DNA of 64,000 nt from Ananas comosus (Eukaryota; Streptophyta; Magnoliopsida; Poales; Bromeliaceae), in contig NC_033645.1 of assembly GCF_001540865.1 (NCBI RefSeq), positions 496,001 to 560,000 on the forward strand, read 5' to 3'. Below are positions 1-12,960 of the stretch, in pieces (position 1 is the first letter of the stretch; every line of letters begins with the position of its first letter). The notes below the pieces were generated by a model. That model saw nothing but the letters and a program-made list of their open reading frames with translations, was not told where the DNA came from and made no database searches. The translations under genes and the position numbers were made by a program.

Positions 1-385
1 CATTTGCCTGGTGATCGAAGTGGCTCAAAATTAACGGCTGAAAATAAAAATATTACAAAATATGATGATATGACATTAAAATTTTAGATCAAAGTTATTG
101 ATCTTGTTTTATATGATATAAAAAATTTTCAATCAAAATTTCATGTGATTTGGATATTTTTACACCGTTAAACTTGCAAACGGCTCACCACGGCCTTTAA
201 AATTATTTATTTTGAGCCCCTTCGATCAGTTGAGAAATGATATCGAAAATTCACAAAATTTATTTTCTAAGAACTTCAAATACTCTAGATCAAGTCCAAT
301 GGAGCCGATCATCAATTCGAAAGTCCTTACATCAAAAACAACTTGGAAGCACATAGGGCTCCGTGCTTCCAGAAGCATACCAGCC

Positions 386-390
<5 letters not shown>

Positions 391-426
<36 letters not shown>
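391..426. repeat. (TA)n microsatellite
   Basis: An uninterrupted run of TA dinucleotides. It produces a spurious open frame ending in alternating Tyr-Ile. Confidence 0.95.
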
Positions 427-430
<4 letters not shown>

Positions 431-676
431 TAGGCTGGAATACTATTAATAGTAAAACGTTCTTTTTGCTAACAAATTTTTAACCCTTGAATGAAAAATT
501 ATAAGGTCAAGATGATATTAGTCGGTTAGAGTTGAGTGGTCCCCCTAGGGTTGAGTGGTCCCCACTGGGTTATAGTATTTAATCCAATGGTTAGAAATAA
601 TGAAAAGAGTTGATTCAAAGGCTAAAAAACTAGTGCAACAATGAGATTTTGCCTACTAATAGTAGCCCAGTCCAAC

Positions 677-682
677 TATATA

Positions 683-741
<59 letters not shown>
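677..741. repeat. (TA)n microsatellite
   Basis: About 65 bp of almost pure TA repeat with one TT interruption near 690. No gene is associated with it. Confidence 0.95.
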
Positions 742-743
<2 letters not shown>

Positions 744-854
744 ATTTTTTATTTAAAACTCGGCTTTCTTTGACCGAGTCACTGAAAAAACTCGACTCGA
801 TTTATTTTAAAGTGGAATCGAATTTTTTGAGATGGCGTATAGTCCAAACACCTT

Positions 855-1545
855 TTTGTTGGGGTGGGGTTAACAAACCCACCACCACCTCCAAATGAGA
901 TTTAATTTAAAATTTAAATTTAAGAATAAAGGATTATTCCCTCTTATTCCCAAACACGTTTTGTAGGGTGGGGTTTGTTAAATCCACCCCAAAAAGGGTT
1001 ATCCGACCACAAAAGGGTTATCCGAGATAACCCTTTTCGGGTGGGGTTAACAAACCCCACCACCCCCCAATAGAGATTTAATTTAAAATTTAAATTTATA
1101 ATTTAATTTTTAAATTTAAATTTTAATTTTAAACTTTAAAAATTTTTAAGTTTAAAATTAATATTTATAATTTTAAATTAATAATTTTAGAATTTAAATT
1201 ATTATTTTAAAATTTTAATTTAAAATTTGATATTTGATATTTTTAAATTTAAATTTAATCTTAAATTTAAAATTTAAAACTTTAAATTTTTGAATTTGAG
1301 ATTTAAAAATTTAAAATTTTATTTTAAATCTTTTTAATGTTTAAAGTTTTATATTTAAATTTAAAATTTTAATTATAAAATTTAAAATTTAAAATTCAAA
1401 TATAAATGACAATATTATTATTTTTTATTTATAATTACCTACCATTCTTATTATTATATCTTATCTATCCAAATAATTTTTTTTTTAATTCCTGAGAAAA
1501 CTCAATTTTCATCTAAACACAAAATAAGTCTATTCCATCCTAAAC
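855..1545. repeat. AT-rich dispersed repeat, copy 1
   Basis: Two direct copies of a GGTGGGGTTAACAAACCC module (about 860 and 1040) precede roughly 300 bp made almost only of the words TTTAAA and AATTT. The right part, from about 1398 (ATATTATTATTTTTTATT, then TATCTTATCTATCCAAA, then a stretch near ATTCC), recurs at 46681-46830 in the same order. The two places are therefore copies of one dispersed repeat. No coding capacity is seen. I could not assign a class; a non-autonomous DNA element is likely. Confidence 0.6.
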
Positions 1546-2871
1546 TTATACCTATATATCTCAGAAATAACTAGTTCTTATCTAATCTCGAATCAAGCGA
1601 AGGCTTTAGATAATTAATCCAAAAAAGTTGCAGTTCGGAGAGAATAGCATAAATCCGAAATTATCTTATTTCAAATAAATAATTTGAAGATTAAATATGA
1701 TTAGATATTTTACGACGCGTCTCTTTCGATCTCTATCTGGTGATGATATACAGCTACGTTCCGTCGACCGTGAATGACCCAATCGTACGATTTTTTCCCG
1801 ACCTTTTTAGATAAGCAATGCTGTATAGTCCAAACAACTGTGCCCAAAGAAACGACAATTAATTACATTCGGAGAGAAAACAAATCCCACATCACACCTG
1901 TCATTTATCATTTGAGCTAACGGTCAAATCCACGTCTAATGTAGTAGAAAAGACGCTTTGTTTAGACACCAGTGAAACCCTTGATTAATCTTGTCCGTCA
2001 ATAAGAGAAAATTTTGTGGTGCACGATACAAAGATGCTGCACGTCTCTTCCATATTCGTAAAGATATTAGTGTTGATTCATGTAACTTCCAATTGCTAAG
2101 AACATGCATTGCGCCATGTATTTTTTTTTTTTTTAAAAAAAAAAATAGATAGCAAACTACCTGCTTCATTCATTAGTAAGCTACCTGCGCCAACTCTTTG
2201 TTAGCAGTTAAAAAGATGGATCTTAATTACACCTCCGTGTATAGAATGACGAGAGTGTTAAAGTTGTATTATCACTTAAGATCTGAAGGTTAAGAATATT
2301 GGAGGGATAGTCCTTAAGAAGAGAACCTCCAAGACAGATCATTCATCTACTTAAGATCGAGCCATAAGAACGGTTGATACTTGCGAGATTGTTGACCATC
2401 TATTTGTCAAATGTGTTTAGTAGATTTTTACTTATAGCAATATTTAAAGATCGAGCCACAAAAACTCACAGCGAATGATGATGTACGGATTATCTGGGAT
2501 AAGTTGGTAGATTGGAGAAACTCTGCTATCTATACAAAGAACTTGAGCATTCTGACCGAAATCTAGTGAGAGATCTGGTTGGAATAGCTCAGACTTCGCG
2601 AGGTTATCTCAAGAATGAAGAACCTTGTGAGAAAAGCTTTACAGTTCCTAAGTGGTGCTGCTTTTGTTTTTTAGGATTTTTTTTTTCTATCTTTACTTCT
2701 TTCTTCTCTGTTCTATTTCGCCTTTTCTCTTCTTGTTCTTTTTTCTGAAGGCCCAATTATCTCATATTTATAGTTAATTTAGTTCATTTTTATGAGTGAA
2801 TAAAACGAGCAGGTAGCGTGTTATTTTATTCTAATAAAAATAAATCAACGAATTCAGATCAACTAATATAT
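1546..2871. other. Intergenic, no gene seen
   Basis: AT-rich DNA with short open frames only, none with a recognisable domain. A T-run and A-run pair lies near 2120-2145. No RNA gene was recognised. Confidence 0.6.
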
Positions 2872-2872
2872 A

Positions 2873-3005
2873 CTGGCATAGTTGGTTAAAACTTGATGAT
2901 TAGTAACCAAGATGCTAAACTTCAAAGCCAAGTTTCTTTACATTTCTAGCTGAGTTCAGTTTTAAAGAACAAACGAAACGAATAACATGTTATTTTCCTC
3001 TCAAA
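2873..3005 (+). mobile_element. tRNA-derived SINE, degenerate copy
   Basis: Aligns by eye with the better copies at 25575 and 46204. It has the 5' tRNA-like part (CTTGATGATTAGTA), then CATTTCTAGCTGAGTTCA, then an ACGAAACGA...CATGTTA...CTCTCAAA tail. The box B region is decayed (ACTTCAAAGCC), so it is an old copy. Confidence 0.5.
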
Positions 3006-4867
3006 CAATAAAAAAGAATTGAGAAGTAGTTGTAAAATCTCAAATCCTATGGCTTCTCCTTTTCGAAAAAATTGTGAATTATTCGGTTCTGATTTACTTA
3101 TTTTATATAATTATAAATTTATTATGCACAAAAGTGGGTGTGATAAATATCTTTCGGAATCGCTTTTTGCCAAATCATTCTTTCAAATAATAATAAAAAA
3201 TTACATATAAATTGTATATATATATATACATTACAGGGCACCATTGCAAAAGATTGATAAGGATAAAAACGAATGTAATTTAAAAACATCGATCAAATAA
3301 ATTGTGGCCGTTCATTTTCCCCTGTGGTCACGGCTTTTTGGATAAGCCCTTGGTGATTGCAAGCCACGTTGATAGGTACGGAAGCACATGGTGGGGCCCG
3401 AGGGGGCAGCCGTGGTGATAAGTGATAAGTTGATAAGCACGTCGCGACATACTGTGTGTCCTTTCGTTCGATTTGTTTGTTTCTTTAAATATTTAATATA
3501 CTCTTCAAATATATTCCTAAGTTTAATTAGGATTATTAGCGCACAAAATAAAAACAAAAAATAATAATCATAAAATAGACAAATCATAAAACGGTAAAAA
3601 TAATAAATAAATAAAATATAAGAATTTACGTAAAAAAATTTTTACAGGAAAAAAATCATAAACAAAAAAGCAAAGACCTTCACTATATGAAAAATAGATT
3701 ACACAAAAAAAATAATTACATGTAATATTGTGAAAAACATACAGTATGATGTATTGCTTCTAAGGCGAAAAAAAAAAATTTCTTAACAAGTCGTATTTTT
3801 TTCATCACAGGCATTCCTATTTTTTTCGTCACAAATTGTTTTTGAAGCTTTATTGCACTGCAAAATTGCTGACGAATAATGGGCACAAAATCAAACTCGA
3901 TAACCAAATTTCAAGCACATGTAATAAGAATTTACTAATAAAGTTTAAAATATAAAGGAATATTTTAAAAATTGAGGAAACAATTTTAAAATTTTGAATA
4001 ATAGTAAGATATATATAAACTAAAATTCTTTTTTAATTTTATGAAACAGTCGAGAGGTAAAGAATTTATTAAAATATTGGTCAAACACGATACAAGCTGG
4101 TTCTCAAAGCCAAATCGTGCAGCAACTCCAGAAGCAGCAGTGTCCAGCAAGCTTATCTGCCCCACCTAACCTAAAAATGTCTGAACTTCATCTACAGCCG
4201 CCTGCTACGCTTTTTCCTCTCAAGAAAAACTGACAGTTGGTATCGGCCGGCCAAATGATTTGAATGACAGACTGTGGAATGGACAATGGCATTTTCCTCC
4301 CTATCCATTATGACTCGATCCAATTAAAATTATTAAAATATCATATCACGTTCTGTTCTGTTTGTTTCTGTATCTAATGTTAAAGTTGCTCATATCGTGA
4401 TGAATTGTTTTTCTATAATTCTATCAAAAAATAAAGCAATATATTTCTTTCGTCTTAATTCTTTTCTACTTTATATGTAGTAATAGATGACTTTTGATAC
4501 CGAACAGGTCCGGATCGATATTAGTAATTTAAAGCATTGTTATTCTGATTTATTGAATTGGATCGAATCCAGAGGACATTAATAATTAGATTTATTAAAT
4601 TTACTTGTTTATATTAAAATTGATTGAGTTAATATTATTATGTTTCTTTTTAGAACAGACTATGTCTTTTTAACATAATTGACTTTAAAGTCGATAAATA
4701 TTTTTATAAAATTTGATCATTATCCGCATATTGAAGTTAGTCATATTCAACAGATAAAATATTTCATTGTCGAAAGTAGATTTCATCTTTTTTGTTTTAG
4801 AAGTTGTAGGCTAAAATTCTAAAGCTTTCTACTAATTAATGCGCAAGATGAGTAGTTGTTAATATTA
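3006..4867. other. Intergenic, no gene seen
   Basis: AT-rich sequence with a short GC-richer stretch near 3310-3450 (GGGGCCCGAGGG). There are only short open frames without recognisable motifs. Confidence 0.55.
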
Positions 4868-5020
4868 CCGACCATCCCTAGCGTAAGCGACAAAGGTCTG
4901 ATGATTAGTACTCGAGGCCTCAAATTCGAAACCTAGTGATTCATATTTCCAATTAAATTCATTTCAAAAAAAAAAAAAAATTAAACGAAGCGGATATTAT
5001 GCTATTCTTCTCTCAGAAAA
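4868..5020 (+). mobile_element. tRNA-derived SINE copy
   Basis: Has ACCATCCCTAGCGTAAGCG (box A region), then CTCAAATTCGAAACCTAG (box B region), then the GATTCATATTTCCA body and an internal A-run replacing part of the body near 4966-4980. It ends in a CTCTCAGAAAA tail. Same family as 25575-25895. Confidence 0.7.
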
Positions 5021-5784
5021 CAAAAAAGTTATTAGTATTTTTCAATTAATTTTCACAATAAGAGTCGCTTTTGTTTATGTTAAGACCATCATTGTGATGC
5101 TTGAGAATGTCTGTTTTTAATTATACGATATTATGATTACTCCTAAGCTCTTCTAAACCATGGGATTGCAAATTCAATTCTCCACATCTACTATTTATTA
5201 GCTTCTGTTTGGTCCCAGTTATGAGCTTCTATTATAGTAGAAATCATAAGGACGATAATAAATATTCAAATACGCAAAAATTCTTGAACAACACTTTATC
5301 TAATAATAGTAAATTCTAAAGTAAAATGCGAAATGGACTCTTAAATAGTTTAAATTTTTATCATTTACTACTTCATTATCTTTCCATGCGCGACATGATT
5401 CAGACGACCTCCACTCTTCATAAAACCCAAGATACGAAGATATTGTTATACCACTTTCTAGAAGCCATATCAATAGGTTTTTAAGCTAATAGTAAAACTC
5501 CAAGGCCTTGCTAATTAAATCTCTATGCTAAGAACTTCCAAGAGAGGTGGAGAAAGAATATCAGAGAAATTGTGGTGGCACCACATTCATTTTCTCAATT
5601 TGTTTTGATCTCTAAAATCTGGACCATATATGATATATCTGTTCGTAATAATTTACAAATATCAGTGGGCCGAGTGATAATTTTAGCCCACAGAGGTCTA
5701 ACTAACTTTGTAAAAATATAATATTATTCTCGGCCCAAATGGAAAGTCCAACTAAGGGCCCACTTTTCATTCACGTCCATCTAA

Positions 5785-6005
5785 GACTTCGTTTGGGATT
5801 GCGGAAAGATTGCATTACGTGCGGTGAGAAAGTACAATAGAAAAATACATTATTTATTTCGTACATAATATTGCGTTCTGATTAATCGGTTACGATATAT
5901 TTTCTGTGATCCTACTGAAGAATGCAGAAGCATATCCCTATATACTTTTATCCCAACTCTATTTTATCTAATAGCGTTAGATAGATTTCAATACCAAACT
6001 AAGCC
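5785..6005. mobile_element. Tourist-like MITE (PIF/Harbinger type)
   Basis: A 221-bp element with terminal inverted repeats: GACTTCGTTTGGGATTG at the left, and CAATACCAAACTAAGCC at the right, which is its approximate reverse complement. It is flanked on both sides by TAA (5782-5784 and 6006-6008), the target duplication expected for PIF/Harbinger MITEs. No coding capacity. It lies about 300 bp upstream of the probable cyclophilin transcript start. Confidence 0.7.
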
Positions 6006-6319
6006 TAATGTTAGTATGCAAAACAGAGTTGGGGCGAAGTGTCTGGAGATATTAAAGTTTCATTTAAGATTGTAGAAAAATTACTTAACATGTGTGGGAA
6101 AGTGCAATAAAATAAAATGTTGTTGGTTTCCGTACATATATTGCGTCTCCCAGTATAGATATGAAAACAAACAAGCCGGGGTATTTACCAATTTTGTGAT
6201 GTATAAATAAAACTTTTTATTTATTTTATTTTTAATCTAAAATTAATTTACATATTTACGGAAAAGCCCCTGCCTCGCGGCGAAAGCCGCAGCATCTCGA
6301 TTTTGCCAGAGCTCCAAGA

Positions 6320-6325
<6 letters not shown>

Positions 6326-6364
<39 letters not shown>

Positions 6365-6429
6365 GATCCTCATTCCCTTTTCCTCGCTCCATCATCTTCC
6401 TCTTCGTCTTCGCACCACCATCATATACG

Positions 6430-6463
<34 letters not shown>
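6326..6463. repeat. (CT)n and (GA)n tracts in 5'UTR of cyclophilin gene
   Basis: A CT run (about 6326-6360) is followed by a GA run (about 6432-6462), 150-280 bp upstream of the cyclophilin ATG. The two could pair in the transcript because CT and AG runs are complementary. CT/GA runs are common in plant core promoters and leaders. Confidence 0.85.
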
Positions 6464-6467
<4 letters not shown>

Positions 6468-6610
6468 CGGCGGAGGAGGAGCGGATCGCGGTGGATGTGA
6501 TGGTGCTTGCGGCGGCGGCGGCGGCGGCGAGGTAGAGGAGGAGGAGGAGGAGGAGGAAACGCGCGCGCCGAGGAGACGAGGGAGAGGGGGAGGGGGAGGA
6601 GGAGGGCGCC

Positions 6611-9600
6611 ATGATTCAGAGGGCGGTAGTCGCGGTCGCGGTCGTCGGAATCGTCCTCATCGCGTTCTCCATCTCCCGCAAGGAGGTTCGATTTCGATTT
6701 CTCGACCTAATCTCATGTTCGATTTAGTTGGATTTCTTTGTTCTTGATCGGTGCGTGGTCGAGCTTGTTCTAGGAGATGGGGTTATGGTTGTGGTAGAGT
6801 TTTATTAGGAAATGTGGGATTTGTTTTGGAAAAATGTTGATGAAATGTGTTAGAAACATGAGTGGCCTCCCTCTCACGGTGTCGAAGTTCGAGTCTTGTT
6901 TTCTTATTAGGGTTTTTGCTTAGGTGTGGTTAGAGCACTCTGCGGTATCTGTGGGTTTTTGTTTCTGTTTGCAAGATTCTGAATTGGTAGGAACAATAGT
7001 GGAGTTTCTTGATGCCATTATATAGTGCTGGTGACATTTTATGAGTAATATTGAAAGTGTTGTTATGCCGTGCCGGAAATTGCCGCCTTTGATGGCCTTC
7101 TCAACAGAAAAGGCATTGAAACAAATATCCCAAGATGGTTTTTTGGGATCTGAGAATGATCTTAAATCCACATAAATCAATACTAATCTGTACTAGTAGC
7201 CGAAAACCAAGAAACCAAATCAAATTACAAGTTAAATGTGCCAATTTTACATGAAAATTTCCTCCAAATTGAGCGGATAATTACAAGAACTGAGTGGAGG
7301 AGTATTCGTTGTCAAAACTGAGTGGAGGAGTATTTGTTGTCATCGAGTTTTGAAAGAATTCCAGGGTCTTATCTGCATGCTGTGGAAGTTCAAACTAGCA
7401 ATCCGGTGATATTGAGCAAGAGATCAGTATGAAGAATGAAGGAAAGTGTGACTCAAAAAACAAGCACAGTTCAGACCTATTGTTTGTTAGGACTCAATCA
7501 TCTGCGTGGTGTACTTCGATAGCGAAGATCGTCGAATTAGTGGCCATTAATCTTTTCCTCTTGATCATTGCAATCCGTTAGGAGTTTTCTTCTGTGGATT
7601 CAAGAAATAGGCTGTGCTCTTTATTTATTGCTTTGGTGGATTCAAGAGAATTTGGCAACTAGTAAGAGAACATAAATTTATTTGTGATGCCACTAATCTA
7701 GAATATAGAGTATGATACTTTAAGTAAACAGACTTAGTTTGTACGACGTAAAAATTGTGACCATTGGTACTTTGTGCAGCTAAAAAGGGCCTAGCCATGT
7801 ATCATTCTGTAACAAGCTTTGTGTCTTCCAAGCTTTATGATTGCAATGCAGACATTGTCATTTTATATAGAGTGAGAAATGTTGGTGCATCTATGAAATT
7901 TCATTACTTTGAAAGTACATAGTTCAATTTATCCTCTCTTTCAAAGGACATTTCAAAAGATAGAGAATGGGAGAACTGTACCCATAGAACATAATTACCT
8001 TAGTGTTGATTCGTGTGAAACATTGCGACAATTAAAGAGCCATATCAGATTATTTCTTGGCAGGTCAAGTTCAAGCATTTTCGGACACTTCTTGATTAGC
8101 ATTTCACTTGCAAATGTTAGGAATACTTGAGAAGTTCTCCTGCAAAATAGAAATTCGCCTCTTTTTATTTGCATAATGAAGTTATTTTCAAGAAACTTTA
8201 GAGCAATTATCCTTTTTTTGGGTGCAGGGGTACCTTCAAAGTCTAAAGTTGCCTGAAATAACTCATAGAGTTTATTTGGATGTTGATATTGACGGCCAGC
8301 GTGCAGGTAAATCTCCCAGAATGGCCTTATTTTGAACCATACGATATGATATTGCAAGAAATGAATGTTTTTTTTTTCACCTGCTCTTCCATGGTTTTTA
8401 GTACGTTTTTTTCTTATTTTAGTAAAAGCACATATCTTTTCCGTTCATAGAACGTTCTTCATTCTTCCGGCAAAATTGCTAATTTTCATTCAGAATACCA
8501 TTCTTTGTATTCTTCAGTAGTTTGGATTGTGTGTTCTTTTAGTTTCGAGCACTACATGGTGCTAAAATCAGCAAATATGTGGCCTAGATTAGTACTAACT
8601 TCTGTTTGGTTGGTTCAAGGATCTGGATTGCACTGGCCAGGTTTGCTTTAATGGATTTCCTAAACCCTTCATTTACAGGTGTTGTGCTTTAGTTAAAAAA
8701 TTAACAGAAGTATTTCATGAAAGGTGAAAGTACAAGGGCGTTATGTTTTATCTATATGATGTGTTTCTATTCACTATTTTTTTTAATCAGTTAGCAGCAT
8801 CTTTTACTTGGCTTTCCAGCTTGGTTGCTCCAGTAAAGAACCTATTATTAAGATTTTTCTAGCATATTTTGCCATGTGAGCATAATCCGAAATTCTATCG
8901 CCTAATCGTCACAGTACTCTATGTTTGCTCTCACTGTGATTTGACTTCACCAAAATAGTAAATATTCTCTCTATTCGTCCAGTTCCAATAGCATTTTTGT
9001 AGGTGAACACTATAATATAGGGTGAGTTTCACTATGATGTTTGCACCTACTTATACTCACAATAGAGGTGCATTTGACAGTTATATTAGGTTTGTACTGC
9101 TTCAGTTGCCTCTTGATTAATATGTCAAGTTTCCCTGAAAAGAGAAGTTAAGACATTCATTTTATTTGCTTCCTGATTTATTAACAGATCCTCTATCCTT
9201 CCCTTCCCATGAAGGGTATACATCCTTAACATTTTTTATGTGAATCCTTTTCAGGTAGAATTGTCATCGGGTTATATGGCGAAGTGGTACCCAAAACTGT
9301 TGGTAGGCTTATGAGCTTTTCTTTCTTATCATACATGCTGATAATGACTTGCTGGTTTCTGTATGATCTTAGTGAGAACATACCAATATAAAATAGAGGA
9401 TCACATAGATTCTTACTAGTTTTTAAAACTTAATGGGTTGTTTTGATTATTTATACATGTTGACAGCTGAACTGTTCATCAACTAGTTTTAGTCGCCAAT
9501 TCAAGCATAATCTTCATAAGCATGTAAACTATAATACAAATAGCTTTTCGTGATTTCTTGCTCAAGCTGTAGAGGTTTTGCTGATTTTTACTTCACTAAT

Positions 9601-11090
9601 GGAGGCGAGATGAGAAAAATGAGATTTACCTTTTGGCATCATTTTGTTTTACACTTTAGTTTCTTTTCATTATGTTGTAATCTTGATCTTCCTTTGCCTT
9701 CCAACTTCAAGAATAATGTTTTCTCTTCCTAAGCATTCATGTGTCATGATTCTTTTTGTAGATAGAAATTGGAGGACATACCCGTATATGTTAATATCTC
9801 ATATTATGATGTACAGTTGACCTTTATGTGCGTATTTTAGTACCAGCATTATAGTTTATATATTTCATTTATGCTTTTATAATTATAACACATCTAAAAT
9901 GGCTACTAATTGTTTCCTACTTCCTGTGTTGCAGAAAACTTCAGGGCCCTCTGCACAGGTACTCGATTTACATCTCTGCCTCTTTCTGTTGTTTCTAGCA
10001 GATTCTGAAGCATATGACATATAAAAGTTCTTTGAAAGTTTCAACAGCAAAAATTGTGTGAGCTACTTGACTTAAATGACCATTTTTATTGATTTTATGT
10101 AATACCATTTTCCACTCGCAGGCGAAAAAGGTGAGGGGGCCAGTGGAAAGCCTCTTCACTACAAGGGAACGCCATTTCATCGCATAATACCAGGTTTTAT
10201 GATTCAAGGTGGTGATGTCGCTCAAGGTGATGGAAAGGGCGGCGAATCAATATATGGTGGCACATTTCCTGATGAAAACTTCACCATAAAACATTCACAT
10301 GCAGGTTCAGATTTTCAACTAATGCAATCTTGCTCGACTCTCTCATAACTCTCCGCAGTTAGACCGTACAGCTTATTCTGTCATGAATTTCAACATGGCA
10401 TTTTACATATTGCAATATCCATTTATTCATACTCATTGTAGGCTTCCTGCTAATAGTTTATGCAAGTCATCCTTGAGTGTTCTCTATCATTTTATATAAA
10501 AATTGTGGTTGAGTTTCACAGATGCAAAGCCATACGTTTGCTTGGCTACAACTGATGCAAAAATTATATGTTCTGATTAGTATTATCAACTGTTTACACA
10601 TCTAGGACCAATTTCAAAAATTGCTACCAATTACCACGGAAAACATACATTTAGTTCAGAGATCTTGGAATTCTTTGTATACTCCGCCACTGTTTTCCGG
10701 ATTCTCGAAGAAACATTTCTATTTACTCTGCTACATGGATCTTGTCATTGCTGAGAGTGTTTATTTTTATATATAGGTATCGTATCTATGGCGAACTCCG
10801 GACCTAATTCAAATGGATCCCAGTTCTTCATAACCACAGTTAAAACATTCTGGTAAGCATTGGCTGTGCAAGTGTTAGGAAATCAAACAAACTAATTCAT
10901 GCGTAGCACACGAATTTTTGATTCTAGGTTGGACGGGGAGCATGTTGCTTTTGGTAAGGTGATCCAGGGTATGGATGTGGTTTACGCCATCGAGGGGGGA
11001 GCTGGGACTTACAACGGGAAGCCGAGAAAGAAGGTTGTCATTGTCGACTCGGGCGAGATACCGAAGAGCAAATGGGACGAGGAGAGCTGA
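6611..11090 (+). CDS. CYP21-1: CYP21-1-type peptidyl-prolyl cis-trans isomerase, secretory-pathway cyclophilin
   Basis: Seven coding exons: 6611-6685, 8228-8306, 9255-9302, 9935-9958, 10122-10304, 10777-10852 and 10928-11090. All have GT/AG introns and phases that join cleanly to 215 aa. Residues about 5-22 form one hydrophobic segment, read as a signal peptide or signal anchor. Residues about 38-207 are the cyclophilin domain. Active-site residues are present: Arg96 and Phe101 (in FHRIIPGFM), Gln104, Gln152 and Phe154 (in GSQFF), Trp162, and His167. The plant-type loop insertion [10 protein letters not shown] is present. The C-terminus [14 protein letters not shown] closely resembles Arabidopsis CYP21-1 (At4g34960) as I know that protein, so I read an orthologue. 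The expected role is proline isomerisation during folding in the ER/Golgi lumen; location is inferred. The ATG is the first after a CT/GA-rich leader and sits just before the hydrophobic segment. The gene is convergent with the TFIIS-N gene. Exon 4 is only 24 nt. Confidence 0.95.
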
Positions 11091-11326
11091 GTTACTTCTT
11101 GCTGCATCAATCCCATTCAAATGCTGAAGCAGCGTGAATTCGACTGGCCATTTGAGGTCTGACTCTCACATGAACTGCATGATGTTGTAAAATCAGAGTG
11201 ATTTAGGAGAGTAGTTGATCAAAGAAACAAATTTAGGGGGTTGTGGGGGTTTCCTTTCATTGATAGCTTGTTTAAGTGTGGAAACCCGTTGTCTTTCCTT
11301 TTTTTTCGCCCCTTTTCTCTCACAAA
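11091..11326 (+). other. Probable 3'UTR of the cyclophilin gene
   Basis: T-rich sequence after the stop, without a clear AATAAA signal. The 3' end probably lies between about 11180 and 11320, before the GC-rich repeat starts at 11327. Confidence 0.45.
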
Positions 11327-12030
11327 TAGTGGTTGAAAGCCCGGCCATGCCGGGCTGGGCCAAAACAGGCTAGGGGCTGGCCTAGCCCGGCTTCAATTTT
11401 AGGCCAAGCTGTGCCGGGCCTGAGCTGCTTAGCCTCCGGCCTAGCATGGCCCTTCGGCCAGAAGGCACAGGCCGTGCCAGGCCGGGCCGGGCTGTGCTTC
11501 GGGCCGGCCTCTTAAAGTATTTATTTTAAAAATTTTTTAAAAAAATTTATTAATAAAATTTAAAAATATAAACAATAAATATTTTTATTTAAATTAATAT
11601 TTTGATTAAATCATTAAAAATTTATAAAAATAATTATAATATAGTAAATATTTAATTTTTTAAAAAAAATAAAATTGTATTATATCATTAAAAAAAATTA
11701 AATGGAATTTTCGTCCAAACCAAAATCACTCCTCCCAAGGTTAGATCTTGGGAGGAGAGCTCCTGGGGAGGAGGGCTCTCTAAGGGCTCGGGCCTAAGGC
11801 CCAAGGCACCCTTGGGGGTCCAAACCGTGTTGGCCCGGCTAGCAGGCCGCCTGCCTCTCCTCGGCCCTGCACGGCGTTCAAGCCTATTTCGGGCTATGCT
11901 GTGCCGGGACGTTGGGCCGCAAAGGAGCAGCCCAGCCGGTCCGGCACGGGTACTACAGTATTAGTGCTGTGCTGTAGCTCGGCCTGAAACCGTGCGGCCC
12001 ACATGCCGCCCGGCCTGTTTTACATCCGTA
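11327..12030. mobile_element. Non-autonomous hAT-like element with GGCCGGGC subterminal repeats
   Basis: Two GC-rich ends (11330-11515 and 11790-12030) packed with CCGGGC, GGGCCGG and GGCCCGG words in both orientations enclose an AT-rich middle. The ends resemble each other inverted: TAGTGGTTGAAAGCCCGG at the left and, reverse-complemented, TACGGATGTAAAACAGGCCG at the right. Dense subterminal GGCCCGG repeats are typical of plant hAT-type non-autonomous elements. A convincing 8-bp target duplication was not found, so the exact ends are approximate. It sits between two convergent genes. Confidence 0.6.
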
Positions 12031-12960
12031 ATTCACGGTAATATAGTGTATGATTACTTCGGCATCGATGAGGGAGTGTGTGGAGGAAATTTTTTTTTCT
12101 GGTGTGGTGCTTTGAAATATTTGGTTCGAATCTACTAGCGACGGAGCTGCATAATTGACCTTTTCTTCGGAAGATAGATAGGTAAACACAGGTTAAACAA
12201 GAAAACTGGTACACTTAGTTTTTTTTAGTTTGAAAAAAAATGCAGTAGCCAGAAAATGCCGATATCCCACAACCTTCAAAAGAATTTCAACTTAGATCCA
12301 ACTTTGTCAGCAGTTAATTAGAAGCAACTTTTATAAATAGCCCGTACAATGACAACAAATGACCATTTCAAACCAAAAAAAACATAAAAATAAATGAAGT
12401 ATCATTAGCAAGAAAAGTTCAAAATTTAGCAAAGATAAATATATAAAACCGAGGCATTAAATTTTCCAATTCCTGCCACAAATTCAAGACCCCACGCCCT
12501 GAAAGGAACACTACTTAATCATCATACTATCAGATTACAAAACCAATCAATTGCGACACAATAAAATAAGCAAGAATTAACCGCAATTTTTTTTAAAAAA
12601 AAGAAGAGTTAAAAAGAAGCATGTCATGTGTAACAACTGATAGGCAACTATGTTAGCTTGTTTATGAGAGAGATACATGTACCGAGGTTCCAACGGATGG
12701 GGGGAAATTGCTTTACTAGTTAAACTTGCATGTAAACAACCATACCTCCAACAACTACTTTTGCTCAAATCAAATATCCCTAAATAATACTCAGAAATCA
12801 AATTTCCAACAAATTATCTATACTTGGCGTTATTCACTTTTTACCTATTAGTAGTCTGTCTGAGATAGTCGACTTGTCCCAACCTTTTTAGGGGCCAGCA
12901 ACACTTCCAATCATCCCTAAAATGTTGACAAAGAGAAAGGAAAAAAAAAGGGGGAAAAGA
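12031..12960 (-). other. 3' flank and probable 3'UTR of the TFIIS-N gene
   Basis: AT-rich, with several short A/T runs and no recognisable gene. On the - strand this is downstream of the stop at 12961-12963. The polyadenylation site cannot be placed by eye. Confidence 0.4.

Noticed and set aside
6303..6612. Open frames made of Leu-Ser or Arg-Glu repeats near the cyclophilin leader
   Set aside because: Direct translation of CT and GA microsatellites.
10875..11120. Antisense open frame over the last cyclophilin exon
   Set aside because: It lies opposite conserved cyclophilin coding sequence and shows no motif.
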